Assembly: GCA_016931515.1 (NCBI GenBank)
Contig: JAFGEQ010000015.1
Location: 62,001-126,000 of the forward strand
Length of the DNA: 64,000 bases
Direction: 5' to 3'
Origin: a candidate division CSSED10-310 bacterium
GTDB lineage: Bacteria > CSSED10-310
Shown one piece after another: positions 53,892-63,563 of this stretch. Numbering within the stretch: the stretch's first letter is position 1; every line of letters begins with the position of its first letter. Made by a program: the position numbers and the translations under genes. The notes beneath the pieces are model-generated. The model was given only the letters and a program-made list of their open reading frames with translations, was not told where the DNA came from and made no database searches.

Positions 53892-55099
53892 CATGCATCT
53901 CCGGAGCACTCTTCAGGGCGGATTGTTTCCAGAAAAACCCGCGCTGCTCGATCGGAAGCGCCACCATGGCCGAATTGTCCCCGAAGCAAAGACAGTTGAT
54001 CACATATTTCGCTGTATCGGATGGGATCATGGAGAATCCCGGATGTTTGTTCCAGTAGGTTTTCAACGGAGAAATCATCTTGCACCAATTCCGGAATCAG
54101 TTGCGTTCCAAGCATTAGGTTGGCGATGCTGATCCAGGGAATCTGAACGAGTATTCTGGCCAGTTTATAGGTCAGATTACTCATCCGGTAAACGACAATA
54201 TGCGGGGTACCCAGCAGAGCTGTTTCGAGGGCGGCAGTACCGGAAGTAACCCAGGCAAAATCCGCCGCCCGCAGTACTTGAAGAGTCATTTTGTGAATAA
54301 TTTCTATCGGTGGTCCATTTGAAGGCAAGAATTGTTGCAGCTTGTGTTCGGAGATTGTTTCGGCGATAGGAAGAAGGAACCGATATCGTTTTCCCTGAAT
54401 ATTGAATTGGCTGCTTGATTTGGTGAGTTCACGACAAGCCCTCAGTAGAGTTGGCAGGATTTGAGCGACCTCATTCATTCTACTGCCTGGCAGCAGTGCA
54501 ATGACTGTTTCGGACGGGCTGATACCAAGATTGTCTCTGGTGGTCATCCGATCGTCCACATTAATAATCCGATCGATCACAGGATGGCCGACAAAACTGG
54601 CATCCACACCCCGATCAAGATACCATTTTTCTTCAAAAGGAAACAAAACCATCATCCGGTTGACTGTCTTCCGCACCGCCTTCACACGGCTTGCTCGCCA
54701 GGCCCACATCTGTGGACTGACATAATAAATAACGGGTATCCTGAGCTTTTTTAGTCTTTTAGCTAATCTGAGGTTAAAATCCGGATAATCGATCAGAATT
54801 GCCGCATCGGTCTTACTTAAACGAGCTCGTTTTGCGACTTGAGTCATGATGCGGAGGATGCTCCAGATTTTAACAATAACTTCGGTGAAACCGGTTACAC
54901 CAAGATGCTCCACAGAATGGATGCAATCAACGCCAACCTCGCGCATCGAATTACCTCCAATACCCCAAAACCGAGTGTTCGGTCTTTTCTGGATTATCGA
55001 CCGAACCAGCGCACTACCGAGAAGATCACCGGATGCTTCTCCCGTTATTATCAGAACATTGATTGGTTGAGTTTTATGTAACACTTCCGAAGTCTCCAT
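53891..55099 (-). CDS. lpxB: Lipid-A-disaccharide synthase
   Basis: The 402-residue GT19 enzyme has VLIITGEASGDLLGSALV at its N-terminus, GIGGNSM, YVSPQMWAWR and a C-terminal TSGTAALETALLGTPHIVVY. It condenses UDP-diacylglucosamine with lipid X. It is the first gene of the minus-strand LPS operon, about 95 bases from the tRNA gene transcribed the opposite way. ATG at 55099 has only a weak ribosome site. No convincing sigma70 promoter was found for this operon. Confidence 0.94.
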   Translation of the reverse strand: METSEVLHKTQPINVLIITGEASGDLLGSALVRSIIQKRPNTRFWGIGGNSMREVGVDCIHSVEHLGVTGFTEVIVKIWSILRIMTQVAKRARLSKTDAAILIDYPDFNLRLAKRLKKLRIPVIYYVSPQMWAWRASRVKAVRKTVNRMMVLFPFEEKWYLDRGVDASFVGHPVIDRIINVDDRMTTRDNLGISPSETVIALLPGSRMNEVAQILPTLLRACRELTKSSSQFNIQGKRYRFLLPIAETISEHKLQQFLPSNGPPIEIIHKMTLQVLRAADFAWVTSGTAALETALLGTPHIVVYRMSNLTYKLARILVQIPWISIANLMLGTQLIPELVQDDFSVENLLEQTSGILHDPIRYSEICDQLSLLRGQFGHGGASDRAARVFLETIRPEECSGDA

Positions 55100-55152
55100 T
55101 AAGTCAGTAACCTAGCACGCTTTGAGACGGTTAAAAAGAGTTGATTTTTCAT

Positions 55153-55181
55153 TTGACATGACGAAACAGTCTGAATAGAGT
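55153..55181 (+). promoter_or_regulatory. Predicted sigma70 promoter of tRNA-Lys
   Basis: TTGACA (55153-55158, exact consensus) and TAGAGT (55176-55181) are 17 bases apart and lie 14 bases before the tRNA. Confidence 0.72.
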
Positions 55182-55194
55182 CAGCAAATTGAGC

Positions 55195-55267
55195 GGGCTA
55201 TTAGCTCAACTGGCAGAGCAGCGGACTCTTAATCCGAAGGTTGAAGGTTCGATTCCTTCATAGCCCA
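55195..55267 (+). tRNA. tRNA-Lys (CTT anticodon)
   Basis: A cloverleaf folds cleanly: acceptor GGGCTAT pairs with ATAGCCC, the D arm uses GCTC and GAGC, the anticodon CTT is at 55228-55230 in the loop CTCTTAA, and the T arm GAAGG and CCTTC encloses TTCGATT. CTT reads AAG, lysine. The anticodon stem carries a G-A mismatch at its base. CCA is not encoded in the gene. Its own promoter and terminator flank it. Confidence 0.93.
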
Positions 55268-55275
55268 TTTGGCAG

Positions 55276-55302
55276 ACGACCCGAATTTCGGGTCGTTTTT
55301 TT
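55276..55302 (+). terminator. Intrinsic terminator after tRNA-Lys
   Basis: ACGACCCGAA and TTCGGGTCGT form an inverted repeat with a single base between the arms (the real loop will use some of the A-T pairs), followed directly by a run of seven T. Confidence 0.85.
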
Positions 55303-55346
55303 ATTTTGTCTTAACTTGGAAAGCACCGATTTCCAGCGCATTCTCA

Positions 55347-55376
55347 TTGACATAGATTGCATCTGTAAGCTAAACT
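55347..55376 (+). promoter_or_regulatory. Predicted sigma70 promoter of VCBS-repeat protein gene
   Basis: TTGACA (55347-55352, exact) and TAAACT (55371-55376) are 18 bases apart, 42 bases before the ATG at 55419. Confidence 0.58.
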
Positions 55377-55418
55377 TTCTCTGTTATTCAATGGTGCTGA
55401 CAGGAGGAGAATACTATA

Positions 55419-58400
55419 ATGAAACAGAAGCAATGGTTGACGTCTGCGGTCCTGATTTTAGGATTCGCGAGTTCCTTGGTCTACGCGAATACCGAGTGGA
55501 TTGATATGGTGAGCCCAATCAATCATTCGTTCTGGAAAGGAATCGCGGTTACTGATTTCAATACTGATGGTATTCCGGACATTGTCGCGGCAAATCCTGA
55601 CGCCGGTGAATCCTGGTCTGATTATTCCGGTTTGCCGGTATGGATCGGTCAAGTTTACAACGGGTCAGTAACCCAATACTATTGGGGAATATCTTCTGGC
55701 TCAGGCATGACAGGGAATAGCACAAGCATGCCGGTTCCTGCATCAGGTAACCGTTCATCTCCCCATGTCGCCTGTGTTTACAATGGAAACTCATGCAATA
55801 TGATGGCTGAATGGACCATGTTCATCTATGCAAAAGCTGGTATACGGATGATCACAACCACTAGTGGCGATTCCGAGTTCGAGGCAGAAGTGCCGGATGG
55901 AGTTAGTTGGAGAGACGTTTTTCATATCGATGAAGATGTCTGGTTTTTTGAGCAGATTGGGGCTTCTGATGCATTTTCTGTACAAAGCAATCGGTACGGT
56001 TCCCAGGTGGCGGTTCTCACTCTTGGAATTCCTTACACATCAGATAATGGAGAAATCACGATTTTAGTTAATCGAGTTGATAAACGGGAAACCTTGGATG
56101 AAGAAGCCTTCTTGATAATTACTCATCCGGCATGGGCCAGAGTCCGAGCGAATTACCGGGATCATCCAGATCCTGCCCATCCGAGATACATTGTCGATTT
56201 TGAAGATGATCCCAATATCGAGCCCGGCAAATGGTTCTATGACAAAATCTCAACAATGAAAGTCAGGTTCGATCCTAAGGCAAATGATGCTCCTCTGGAA
56301 CCTGGTGATTCCTGGCATTTTCATACTCCTGACGGTCCCTTGACCAATAATGCATACTACGCCGTGCAAGCTGTGGATGTTAATAGGGATGGACAAGTTG
56401 ATATACTTGGAGCCGGACCATCAGGAATCGATGTATTTCTGCAAACCGGTCCAATTATCAGTGAAGCTGGTTTTATCCCTAAACTCCCTGATTTCCAGGG
56501 TGGCAGCTATAATAACGATCTTGAATTCCACCTGGGATGCCTGACGGAAAGTCTGGACTACTATGTAAATTCGTCCGTTATCTATGACGAGTTTTATAAT
56601 CTTGTCTATAAGGAAAGCCTTGGAGGTTTCCAGATCTACGGGGAATTTACCGGTGCAAGTGGTGAATTTTGGGAAGTGCAAGGACCGGAGGCAACTTATT
56701 GTGGTGAATTAACGCTCAACGACATCTCCGGTGGTCCCTGGAAGTCAGATGATCGATTCACCTTTTCTACAAAAAGGGTCAATTGGGGACCTGCGACGGG
56801 TCCATCCACAACAAATAGTTATACCGATATGGAAGTTGGCGACGTCAACAACAACGGCTGGGTGGATATCGTTGCATCTCGGTCCAGCGGCGGCTTCGAC
56901 TTCTTTTCCTACGACGGCGCAATTTGGACCCAGGGAGCTGGCATTTCATTCGCTGGTGTGATCAGCAGTATGTTTCTCGAAGATTTGGATCGGGATGGCT
57001 GGCTGGATCTGGTTGCCTCCAGTAATCAGGGTGTTCATGTCTGGAAAGCGTTCCCCGATGGTACATGGTCTCAGGATTTCGGTCCTGTTAACGGGCGATC
57101 CTTCCTGGGAGTTGCTGTCGGCGATTTCAACAAGGACGGCTATTTTGATCTCGCAGCAACGGAGGATCTCGGTGGTTTGACTGGGTCGATTCAGATCTGG
57201 TACCTGAACAGTGATGGAAACTGGTTCCAGAGAGCCAGGTCATCAACTCCAACGGCTAACCCGAACAACGTCGGCACCGGTTTTATGAGCGTTGTTAAAG
57301 TTTCCAATACACAGACAATTGCAGAGGTCTGGACGCTTGTCTGTGAATCGGTTCAACCGGATGGCGGTCTGTTCAAGGTTCAGGGCAGCCGGTCTGGTGT
57401 TCAATCCATGTATGCCCATGTCGGGGAAACGTTTATTTCGGATGGGAATGAGATCGAGTTTACGATATTCGACGGACCGATTGATTATGCACTGAATGAT
57501 ACTTTCACATTCTATACCGGCCGAGGTCCACTTGAGATGAAAAAGTATAGCGCTATCGTCACATCCGACCTCAACAATGACGGTAATCTCGACCTGTTCA
57601 CAACATCGCTGGATAATTTCGGTGTTGCAGTATGGCACGGTAATGGTCATTACGGATGGAAAGCAGATACGCCCCCTGAATCAAGCACATCCTGGCAGGC
57701 TTTATCAGCTGAAAAAGATCTTAATTTCGATGGCAATCCGGATATTGTTGTCGGAAGTTATTCTCCGACTGGTGGGGCAGGAAGTGGAGTCAAGATATGG
57801 GTAGGCAAGCATTTTAATGAGAACACATGGTCGGATTGGATTTATAAATCGCTTGTGAACGGCAAGTTCAATAAAATAGCCAATGGCGATTTTAATCATG
57901 ATGGAGAACTCGATTTGGTACTCGCATGTTCCGAACAGACAGCCGAAGGTCTATGGGTCTTCACGGGCAATGGTCTTGGTGAGTTCGAAAAAGTAACCAA
58001 TGAAGTCACTTCGAAAAAAGGCTACTTCTCTGTATGCACAGCCGACTTTAATCTGGATGGCAGGAGTGATATCGCCGCTGGTCGTACGGGTCTGGGCTTC
58101 GATGTCTTTCTGACTCAAGAGGATCTTACGTGGAGCCTCTCCACTAGTACAATCACCAATGGTGAAGTATACGATATTCTCGCTGCGGATATTAATCAGG
58201 ATGGTCATCAAGATATCGTTCTGGCTCAGCAGTATATCAATGATTCACAAACAGGCGTCATGATCTATTTCAATGATGGTCTTGGCAATTTCAGAACTTT
58301 CGACAGCCTGAATTTCCCATCAGCCATTTATCATCATTGGAGTGTTGAAGTAGCAGATCTCGATGTGAATGGAGTGCTCGATATCATCACGACCAATTCT

Positions 58401-60443
58401 TCGGGTAATCCGGGAACCTCAATTTTTTATGGCTGGTGGAATGGTTCATTGCTGAATTATCCGCTTTATATACCCTATGCCAGTCCGAGTGGTCTTGATC
58501 ATAATTACGGTTTGATCTCAAACGATTTCAACCTCGATAGCCGGATGGATTTTGTAGTTGGAGAGGATGGGCATGGTGGAACCGGCTACATAGGATATTC
58601 CGGTATCACGGTGGATTGCCTTTTCGGTCTCAATGGTGCCGGATATGGAAAACTCCGTGATATCGCATCCTCTGATCTTAACAACGATGGATACCCGGAT
58701 CTGGTTATTGCATCCGAACAGGACGGTGTACAGGCGTTCCTGACAAACCCCGGGTATCCCGGAGTTCCTTCGTTCGGCTTCACGTCCATCAAAGCCCCGG
58801 CATCCGATGGCGACTATGTCGGTATCACAATCGCCGATTTTACCAGTGATGGACTGGATGATGTTATCGCATCCAGAAATCAGGCTTCAGGCGTTTCAGG
58901 TCTGGACATGTGGATTAGTGCCCGAGATTTTTCACTTCCAATTATCAGCAATACTTTCCCGGCAAATGAAGGATCTTTCAACGTCGGAGCCGACAGCGCG
59001 ATCTATGTTAACTTCTCAAAATCGATGGATCCTACTACCCTGACTTACGAGAATATCCAGATGACCAGAGACGGATCCCCTATCTCCTATTCCATCGTCT
59101 CCGAGAATAACAACTACAGAATTCGACTAACTCCAAGTGAGATTATTCGCCATTCAGAATACTCCGTGACCATCGTTGGCGGATTTGAAGGTGTTCGCGA
59201 TGCAATCGGCAACATGTTCGATGGTAATCGAGACGGCCAATCCCAGGAATCGCCGATTGATGACTACACTTTCACATTTACTGCAATCGATAGAGTGCCA
59301 CCATCTATTCCTGCGGGTTTGGCATTGACTCCCGGTGATGCGGAGATGACGATGAGATGGTTGCCGAATAGCGATCCGTTTTTAGACGTTGATTTACAGG
59401 GTTACTATGTGATTTGGGAGAAAGCGGATGGTTCGGGAACTCAAAACTACAAGTTCTACGATAAAGACATACTCGGAACTCCACCTAGAATTACTATCCG
59501 TGGTTTAACGAACAACGTTGAATACAGGTTTTATTTAACCTCGTTAGATAACGATAATAATGAATCAGCCTATAGTGGAAAATTAAAAGAAACACCGCTT
59601 CCCGTTCGCCCTCAGATCTGGTGGGGGGGATTATATAATTCTTTCATCACCTCTTCAGGAGGTGGCGATCTGACAATTCTGGCCTATGTCATCGATATGC
59701 AAGGTGATAATCAAAGTGTAGAGCTTTATTATGATAACCTGCCAACCGGCGTTTTCTTGACCGACGGCGGTCACCCAGATTTTCCGTCGGGTCTCGGCTT
59801 ATATGCATTGTTTGCACCAACAGGTCCCCTGAATTCCGGTTACCTCCAAATTCCCTTCCAACTGGTTGCAACTGACGCTGTCGGCAATCAAAGCTTGATG
59901 TGGCCATATTACCATGTCCAGAATGATCTCCCAGGTGCAGAATCTTCAGAGCCAACTACCCGATTCTCCGATATGGATGGATATTTTGCGGCTCGACACA
60001 ATTTATTCCTTGAACAGACATCTATTCCTTTCTCTCGCGTGACTCCATCAACTTCTCCCAACCGGCCTCAAATTCTTTGCGCAGGATACACCGCCCATCC
60101 AGTCGCTGATTTTGAATTTGGCGCTGAACACTGGATGACTGCTATAATTGTTGATCCAGATAACACAGATGAAGAAAGTGATATTGCTTATGTCGACATG
60201 ACCTATTTCGATGGAACCCAACAATTCATAAATGAGGGAACCGTTAACATCGGCAAGGTTGATCAGCTTGATTTGAATGTTGTTATCTGGGCAACCAACC
60301 TAACCTGGTATGGGGAACAAACTGATCCTGATGGACCTGATGGTTCGAATCATTGGCCGGTTGGACCGCAGTATTTTGAGATTCAAGCTGTCGACCGTGA
60401 AGGGAATGCCAGCGATATTTGGCCAAATTTCACAATAAACTGA
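55419..60443 (+). CDS. Very large exported VCBS/FG-GAP-repeat protein
   Basis: The 1674-residue protein has a signal peptide (about 1-24, ending VYA). At least 14 calcium-binding repeats of the type DFNxDGxxDI/L are spread over residues 35-1160. Three degenerate inserts precede some repeats, ending in segments such as GDSWHFHT (about 295), DDRFTFST (about 445) and NDTFTFYT (about 695). Residues about 1172-1285 look like an SbsA-type Ig-like domain (SKSMDPTT), about 1293-1395 a fibronectin III domain (PSIPAGLAL...), and the last 270 residues are unrecognised. ATG has a GGAGGAG site at about nine bases. No C-terminal sorting tail is seen. It has its own promoter and terminator, so it is monocistronic and likely secreted or surface-exposed. 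Confidence 0.85.
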   Translation: MKQKQWLTSAVLILGFASSLVYANTEWIDMVSPINHSFWKGIAVTDFNTDGIPDIVAANPDAGESWSDYSGLPVWIGQVYNGSVTQYYWGISSGSGMTGNSTSMPVPASGNRSSPHVACVYNGNSCNMMAEWTMFIYAKAGIRMITTTSGDSEFEAEVPDGVSWRDVFHIDEDVWFFEQIGASDAFSVQSNRYGSQVAVLTLGIPYTSDNGEITILVNRVDKRETLDEEAFLIITHPAWARVRANYRDHPDPAHPRYIVDFEDDPNIEPGKWFYDKISTMKVRFDPKANDAPLEPGDSWHFHTPDGPLTNNAYYAVQAVDVNRDGQVDILGAGPSGIDVFLQTGPIISEAGFIPKLPDFQGGSYNNDLEFHLGCLTESLDYYVNSSVIYDEFYNLVYKESLGGFQIYGEFTGASGEFWEVQGPEATYCGELTLNDISGGPWKSDDRFTFSTKRVNWGPATGPSTTNSYTDMEVGDVNNNGWVDIVASRSSGGFDFFSYDGAIWTQGAGISFAGVISSMFLEDLDRDGWLDLVASSNQGVHVWKAFPDGTWSQDFGPVNGRSFLGVAVGDFNKDGYFDLAATEDLGGLTGSIQIWYLNSDGNWFQRARSSTPTANPNNVGTGFMSVVKVSNTQTIAEVWTLVCESVQPDGGLFKVQGSRSGVQSMYAHVGETFISDGNEIEFTIFDGPIDYALNDTFTFYTGRGPLEMKKYSAIVTSDLNNDGNLDLFTTSLDNFGVAVWHGNGHYGWKADTPPESSTSWQALSAEKDLNFDGNPDIVVGSYSPTGGAGSGVKIWVGKHFNENTWSDWIYKSLVNGKFNKIANGDFNHDGELDLVLACSEQTAEGLWVFTGNGLGEFEKVTNEVTSKKGYFSVCTADFNLDGRSDIAAGRTGLGFDVFLTQEDLTWSLSTSTITNGEVYDILAADINQDGHQDIVLAQQYINDSQTGVMIYFNDGLGNFRTFDSLNFPSAIYHHWSVEVADLDVNGVLDIITTNSSGNPGTSIFYGWWNGSLLNYPLYIPYASPSGLDHNYGLISNDFNLDSRMDFVVGEDGHGGTGYIGYSGITVDCLFGLNGAGYGKLRDIASSDLNNDGYPDLVIASEQDGVQAFLTNPGYPGVPSFGFTSIKAPASDGDYVGITIADFTSDGLDDVIASRNQASGVSGLDMWISARDFSLPIISNTFPANEGSFNVGADSAIYVNFSKSMDPTTLTYENIQMTRDGSPISYSIVSENNNYRIRLTPSEIIRHSEYSVTIVGGFEGVRDAIGNMFDGNRDGQSQESPIDDYTFTFTAIDRVPPSIPAGLALTPGDAEMTMRWLPNSDPFLDVDLQGYYVIWEKADGSGTQNYKFYDKDILGTPPRITIRGLTNNVEYRFYLTSLDNDNNESAYSGKLKETPLPVRPQIWWGGLYNSFITSSGGGDLTILAYVIDMQGDNQSVELYYDNLPTGVFLTDGGHPDFPSGLGLYALFAPTGPLNSGYLQIPFQLVATDAVGNQSLMWPYYHVQNDLPGAESSEPTTRFSDMDGYFAARHNLFLEQTSIPFSRVTPSTSPNRPQILCAGYTAHPVADFEFGAEHWMTAIIVDPDNTDEESDIAYVDMTYFDGTQQFINEGTVNIGKVDQLDLNVVIWATNLTWYGEQTDPDGPDGSNHWPVGPQYFEIQAVDREGNASDIWPNFTIN

Positions 60444-60456
60444 GATATTTTCATGG

Positions 60457-60486
60457 AGTCCCCCGAACAGATTCGGGGGACTTTTT
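60457..60486 (+). terminator. Strong intrinsic terminator after VCBS-repeat gene
   Basis: An 11-base-pair stem (AGTCCCCCGAA with TTCGGGGGACT) closes a four-base loop CAGA and is followed by five T. It starts 13 bases after the stop codon. Confidence 0.9.
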
Positions 60487-60506
60487 CTGGTTTCTGGAGA
60501 TTTCCA

Positions 60507-61088
60507 GTGACGATACCCGGCGTGAAAATTCGGACATTCTTAGCAATTCCGATACCCCGACCTGTCATAGATCGTCTGGCGGACCTGATCAACACTCTTC
60601 GGAAAAATGGATCTTTCCCCGAGGCGAAATGGAGTCGTCCTGATCAGATTCATATGACCGTAAAATTTTTCGGGGATGTCGAATCGCATCGCATTCCACT
60701 GATCATACAAAAAATAGGGAACTACTCTATGAAGTTTCGATCCTATTCCATGCTACTTGACTATCTCGATGCCTTCCCGGATCGACGACAACCTCGAGTT
60801 TTATGGATCGGCGTACGTCGAATACCGGAAGACCATCACAATCTGATTGATTCGCTTGAACAAGTATCCACGGAACTAGGATTTGCACCAGATAAGAAAT
60901 CTGCGATTCCGCATCTAACATTAGCACGAATAAGACATCCGAAACCTGTAAAATGGCCCGACGACTCCGTTTGTGTAAAGATATTTGACAATATACCCTG
61001 TTTTCATATAAATTCTATTCAGTTACTGGCCAGTAATTTATCACCGACTGGAGCGACGTATCAACTACTAAATGAAGTATTTTTCTAG
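60507..61088 (+). CDS. thpR: RNA 2',3'-cyclic phosphodiesterase
   Basis: The 193-residue protein has the two HxT motifs (HMTV and HLTL) of the 2H/LigT family, about 100 residues apart. These open 2',3'-cyclic phosphates and, in many bacteria, the gene sits next to cinA and recA. The GTG at 60507 has GGAG seven bases upstream; an earlier in-frame ATG at 60453 is inside the terminator and is rejected. recA follows after 22 bases. Confidence 0.88.
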   Translation: MTIPGVKIRTFLAIPIPRPVIDRLADLINTLRKNGSFPEAKWSRPDQIHMTVKFFGDVESHRIPLIIQKIGNYSMKFRSYSMLLDYLDAFPDRRQPRVLWIGVRRIPEDHHNLIDSLEQVSTELGFAPDKKSAIPHLTLARIRHPKPVKWPDDSVCVKIFDNIPCFHINSIQLLASNLSPTGATYQLLNEVFF

Positions 61089-61110
61089 CAGTTTACAGGA
61101 GGTTTCAAGC

Positions 61111-62172
61111 ATGGCAAAGAAAACCGTTTCAGATTCAAACAATCGGGACCAATCACTCAGCAGCGCGATGTCTCAGATTGAGCGACAATTTGGCAAAGGA
61201 GCAATTATGCGGTTAGGGGACACCGGACCCCGTTTCGATATCACGGCAATCCCGAGTGGTTGCATCACACTGGATATCGCTACCGGTATTGGAGGTTATC
61301 CTAAAGGACGGATAGTTGAGATATATGGACCGGAGTCATCCGGGAAAACAACACTTGCGCTTCATGCGATAGCACAAGCACAAAAGAATGGTGGTATCTG
61401 TGCTTTTATCGATGCCGAACACGCGCTGGATGCGAGTTACTCCAAGAGACTTGGTGTAAATACCGATGAATTACTGATTTCCCAGCCTGATTCCGGGGAA
61501 CAAGCACTGGAGATAGGCGAGCTGTTGGTACGAAGCGCAGCGGTTGATGTGATTGTTATCGATTCCGTTGCGGCCCTTGTTCCAAGAGCGGAGCTGGAAG
61601 GTGAGATGGGGGATACTCATGTCGGGTTACAAGCCCGTCTCATGTCCCAGGCATTGAGAAAGCTTGCTGCAGCTATCTCAAAATCCATGACATGTTTTAT
61701 TTTCATCAACCAGATTCGTGAGAAGGTCGGCGTCATGTTTGGAAATCCGGAAACAACATCGGGGGGCCGTGCCTTGAAGTTTTATTCTTCGATGCGAATC
61801 GAAGTTCGACGGATCTCACCCATAAAAGAAGGTACGGAAATTCTGGGTAATCGAACAGTCGCCAAGATCGTAAAAAACAAGCTATCCGCGCCTTTTAAAC
61901 GTGCTGAATTCGATATTATTTATGGTGAAGGCATATCTCAGGAAGGAAGCCTGTTGGATATTGCACTGGGGATGGAGATGATCCTGAAGAGCGGTGTCTG
62001 GTTCTCATATGGAGAAACCAGGATGGGGCAGGGTCGTGAAAATGCCAAGCGATTTTTAAAAGAAAATCCTCAAATAGCCAAGGAAATCGAAACGAAAATA
62101 ATGGAATCCGGAGTTATTTCAAACTGGCAGCCTAAAGAAGCAGCTGAAACTGAATCATTCGATGAGTATTGA
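61111..62172 (+). CDS. recA: Recombinase A
   Basis: The 353-residue protein has the RecA pattern: [13 protein letters not shown], Walker [43 protein letters not shown] and a [14 protein letters not shown] segment, with an acidic C-terminus. It binds single-stranded DNA, does strand exchange and promotes LexA cleavage. ATG at 61111 follows AGGAGG; a start 13 codons earlier would overlap thpR. No recX follows it. Confidence 0.98.
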   Translation: MAKKTVSDSNNRDQSLSSAMSQIERQFGKGAIMRLGDTGPRFDITAIPSGCITLDIATGIGGYPKGRIVEIYGPESSGKTTLALHAIAQAQKNGGICAFIDAEHALDASYSKRLGVNTDELLISQPDSGEQALEIGELLVRSAAVDVIVIDSVAALVPRAELEGEMGDTHVGLQARLMSQALRKLAAAISKSMTCFIFINQIREKVGVMFGNPETTSGGRALKFYSSMRIEVRRISPIKEGTEILGNRTVAKIVKNKLSAPFKRAEFDIIYGEGISQEGSLLDIALGMEMILKSGVWFSYGETRMGQGRENAKRFLKENPQIAKEIETKIMESGVISNWQPKEAAETESFDEY

Positions 62173-62209
62173 TTTATCGGTTCCTCTGTTGTGATTTTTT
62201 TTTCTTGAC

Positions 62210-62239
62210 TTGACTGACAGCCGCGTTCCTACATAGACT
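62210..62239 (+). promoter_or_regulatory. Possible sigma70 promoter of pilT
   Basis: TTGACT (62210-62215) and TAGACT (62234-62239) are 18 bases apart, 52 bases before the ATG at 62292. A second TTGACT overlaps the first by one base, at 62205-62210. Confidence 0.4.
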
Positions 62240-62291
62240 GAATGCTGGTGATGACTGTTTCATCACTTTGCCTGTTGGAGGAATCCTTTAA

Positions 62292-63491
62292 ATGGAACTC
62301 AAAGAGTTACTTCGAATCGCAACAGAGCGTGGTGCGTCCGATATTCATATTAAAGTTGGGCGTCAGCCGGTACTCCGTATTAATGGTGCACTTGTCCCGA
62401 TGCTGGAGAAAAAGAGGCTGATGCAGGAAGAAATAACCGCTGTTGCTTTTGAGATCATGAATGATTATCAAAAGGAAAAATTTAAGCGCAATAACGAGAT
62501 AGATCTGGCATACAGCGTTCCAGGCTTAGGACGGTTTCGTGTGAATGTTTTTCGGCAGCGGGGCACGATCGGATTGGTTTTCAGGTTTATTCCGATGCGT
62601 ATTAAGACACTTGATGAATTGCACCTACCTAAGATCCTCCAAAGAATCGGCCTTGAAGAGCGGGGCTTGGTCATTTGTACCGGCACAACCGGGAGTGGCA
62701 AATCAACAACCCTTGCTGCAATGATAGACTGGATTAACGAAAACAGGACAGTTCATATAATGACGATTGAGGATCCAATCGAGTATTTGCATCGAGATAA
62801 GAAAGCAATCATTAATCAAAGGGAATTGGGAACGGATACATTTTCATTCTCAGATGCTCTTCGATCAGCGCTCCGACAGGACCCGGACGTAATACTCGTC
62901 GGGGAGATGAGGGATTTCGCCACTATTGAAACAGCTTTAGCAGCTGCAGAAACCGGCCATGTCGTATTCAGCACACTTCATACGATGGATGCAACGGAAA
63001 CAATTCAGCGAATTATTGCCTTCTACCCGCCTTACCAACAGCAACAAATTCGACTCCAACTTGCATCAGTACTTAAAGCTGTTATTTCTCAACGACTTGT
63101 CCCAAGAGCGGATGACAAAGGGCGGGTTCCTGCCGTTGAGATTATGCGATCAACCGCCCTCATTCGTGACTGTATAATCGATCCGATCAAGACCGTCGGC
63201 ATTCATGACGCGATAGAACAAGGGGTCTCTCAATACCGTATGCAGAGTTTTGACCAATCCTTACGAATGCTTGTAAAAAGCGGATTGATTACCTATCAGG
63301 AAGCTCTGAGACGATGCTCAAATCCGGATGACTTCGCCCTGAAATTCAAAGGAATAACGACAACTGCCGACCTGGCCCTTGAAGATATGGAAGCTGTGAT
63401 TGGAACAACTATCGATAGTGATCTGGATGATCATCCGGATACCGGCAGCAGCTCATCGGATTTTGACTTCACCAATCAATTCAGCACCTGA
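62292..63491 (+). CDS. pilT: Type IV pilus twitching ATPase
   Basis: The 399-residue protein has GASDIHIKVGRQP at the N-terminus, Walker A GTTGSGKSTTLA, the Asp box TIEDPIE, the Walker B region ALRQDPDVILVGEMRD, and the His box TGHVVFSTLHT. It powers pilus retraction. Length is about 50 residues over the usual 345 because of a Ser/Asp-rich tail (from about residue 350 to DSDLDDHPDTGSSSSDFDF). The ATG follows AGGA at nine bases. It lies between recA and alaS. Confidence 0.93.
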   Translation: MELKELLRIATERGASDIHIKVGRQPVLRINGALVPMLEKKRLMQEEITAVAFEIMNDYQKEKFKRNNEIDLAYSVPGLGRFRVNVFRQRGTIGLVFRFIPMRIKTLDELHLPKILQRIGLEERGLVICTGTTGSGKSTTLAAMIDWINENRTVHIMTIEDPIEYLHRDKKAIINQRELGTDTFSFSDALRSALRQDPDVILVGEMRDFATIETALAAAETGHVVFSTLHTMDATETIQRIIAFYPPYQQQQIRLQLASVLKAVISQRLVPRADDKGRVPAVEIMRSTALIRDCIIDPIKTVGIHDAIEQGVSQYRMQSFDQSLRMLVKSGLITYQEALRRCSNPDDFALKFKGITTTADLALEDMEAVIGTTIDSDLDDHPDTGSSSSDFDFTNQFST

Positions 63492-63563
63492 TGACTCCAA
63501 TCCAATGACTCATACAAATATTAACAAACTGGCTCAGCACAACAAAAGATCGGGGCACGATCA

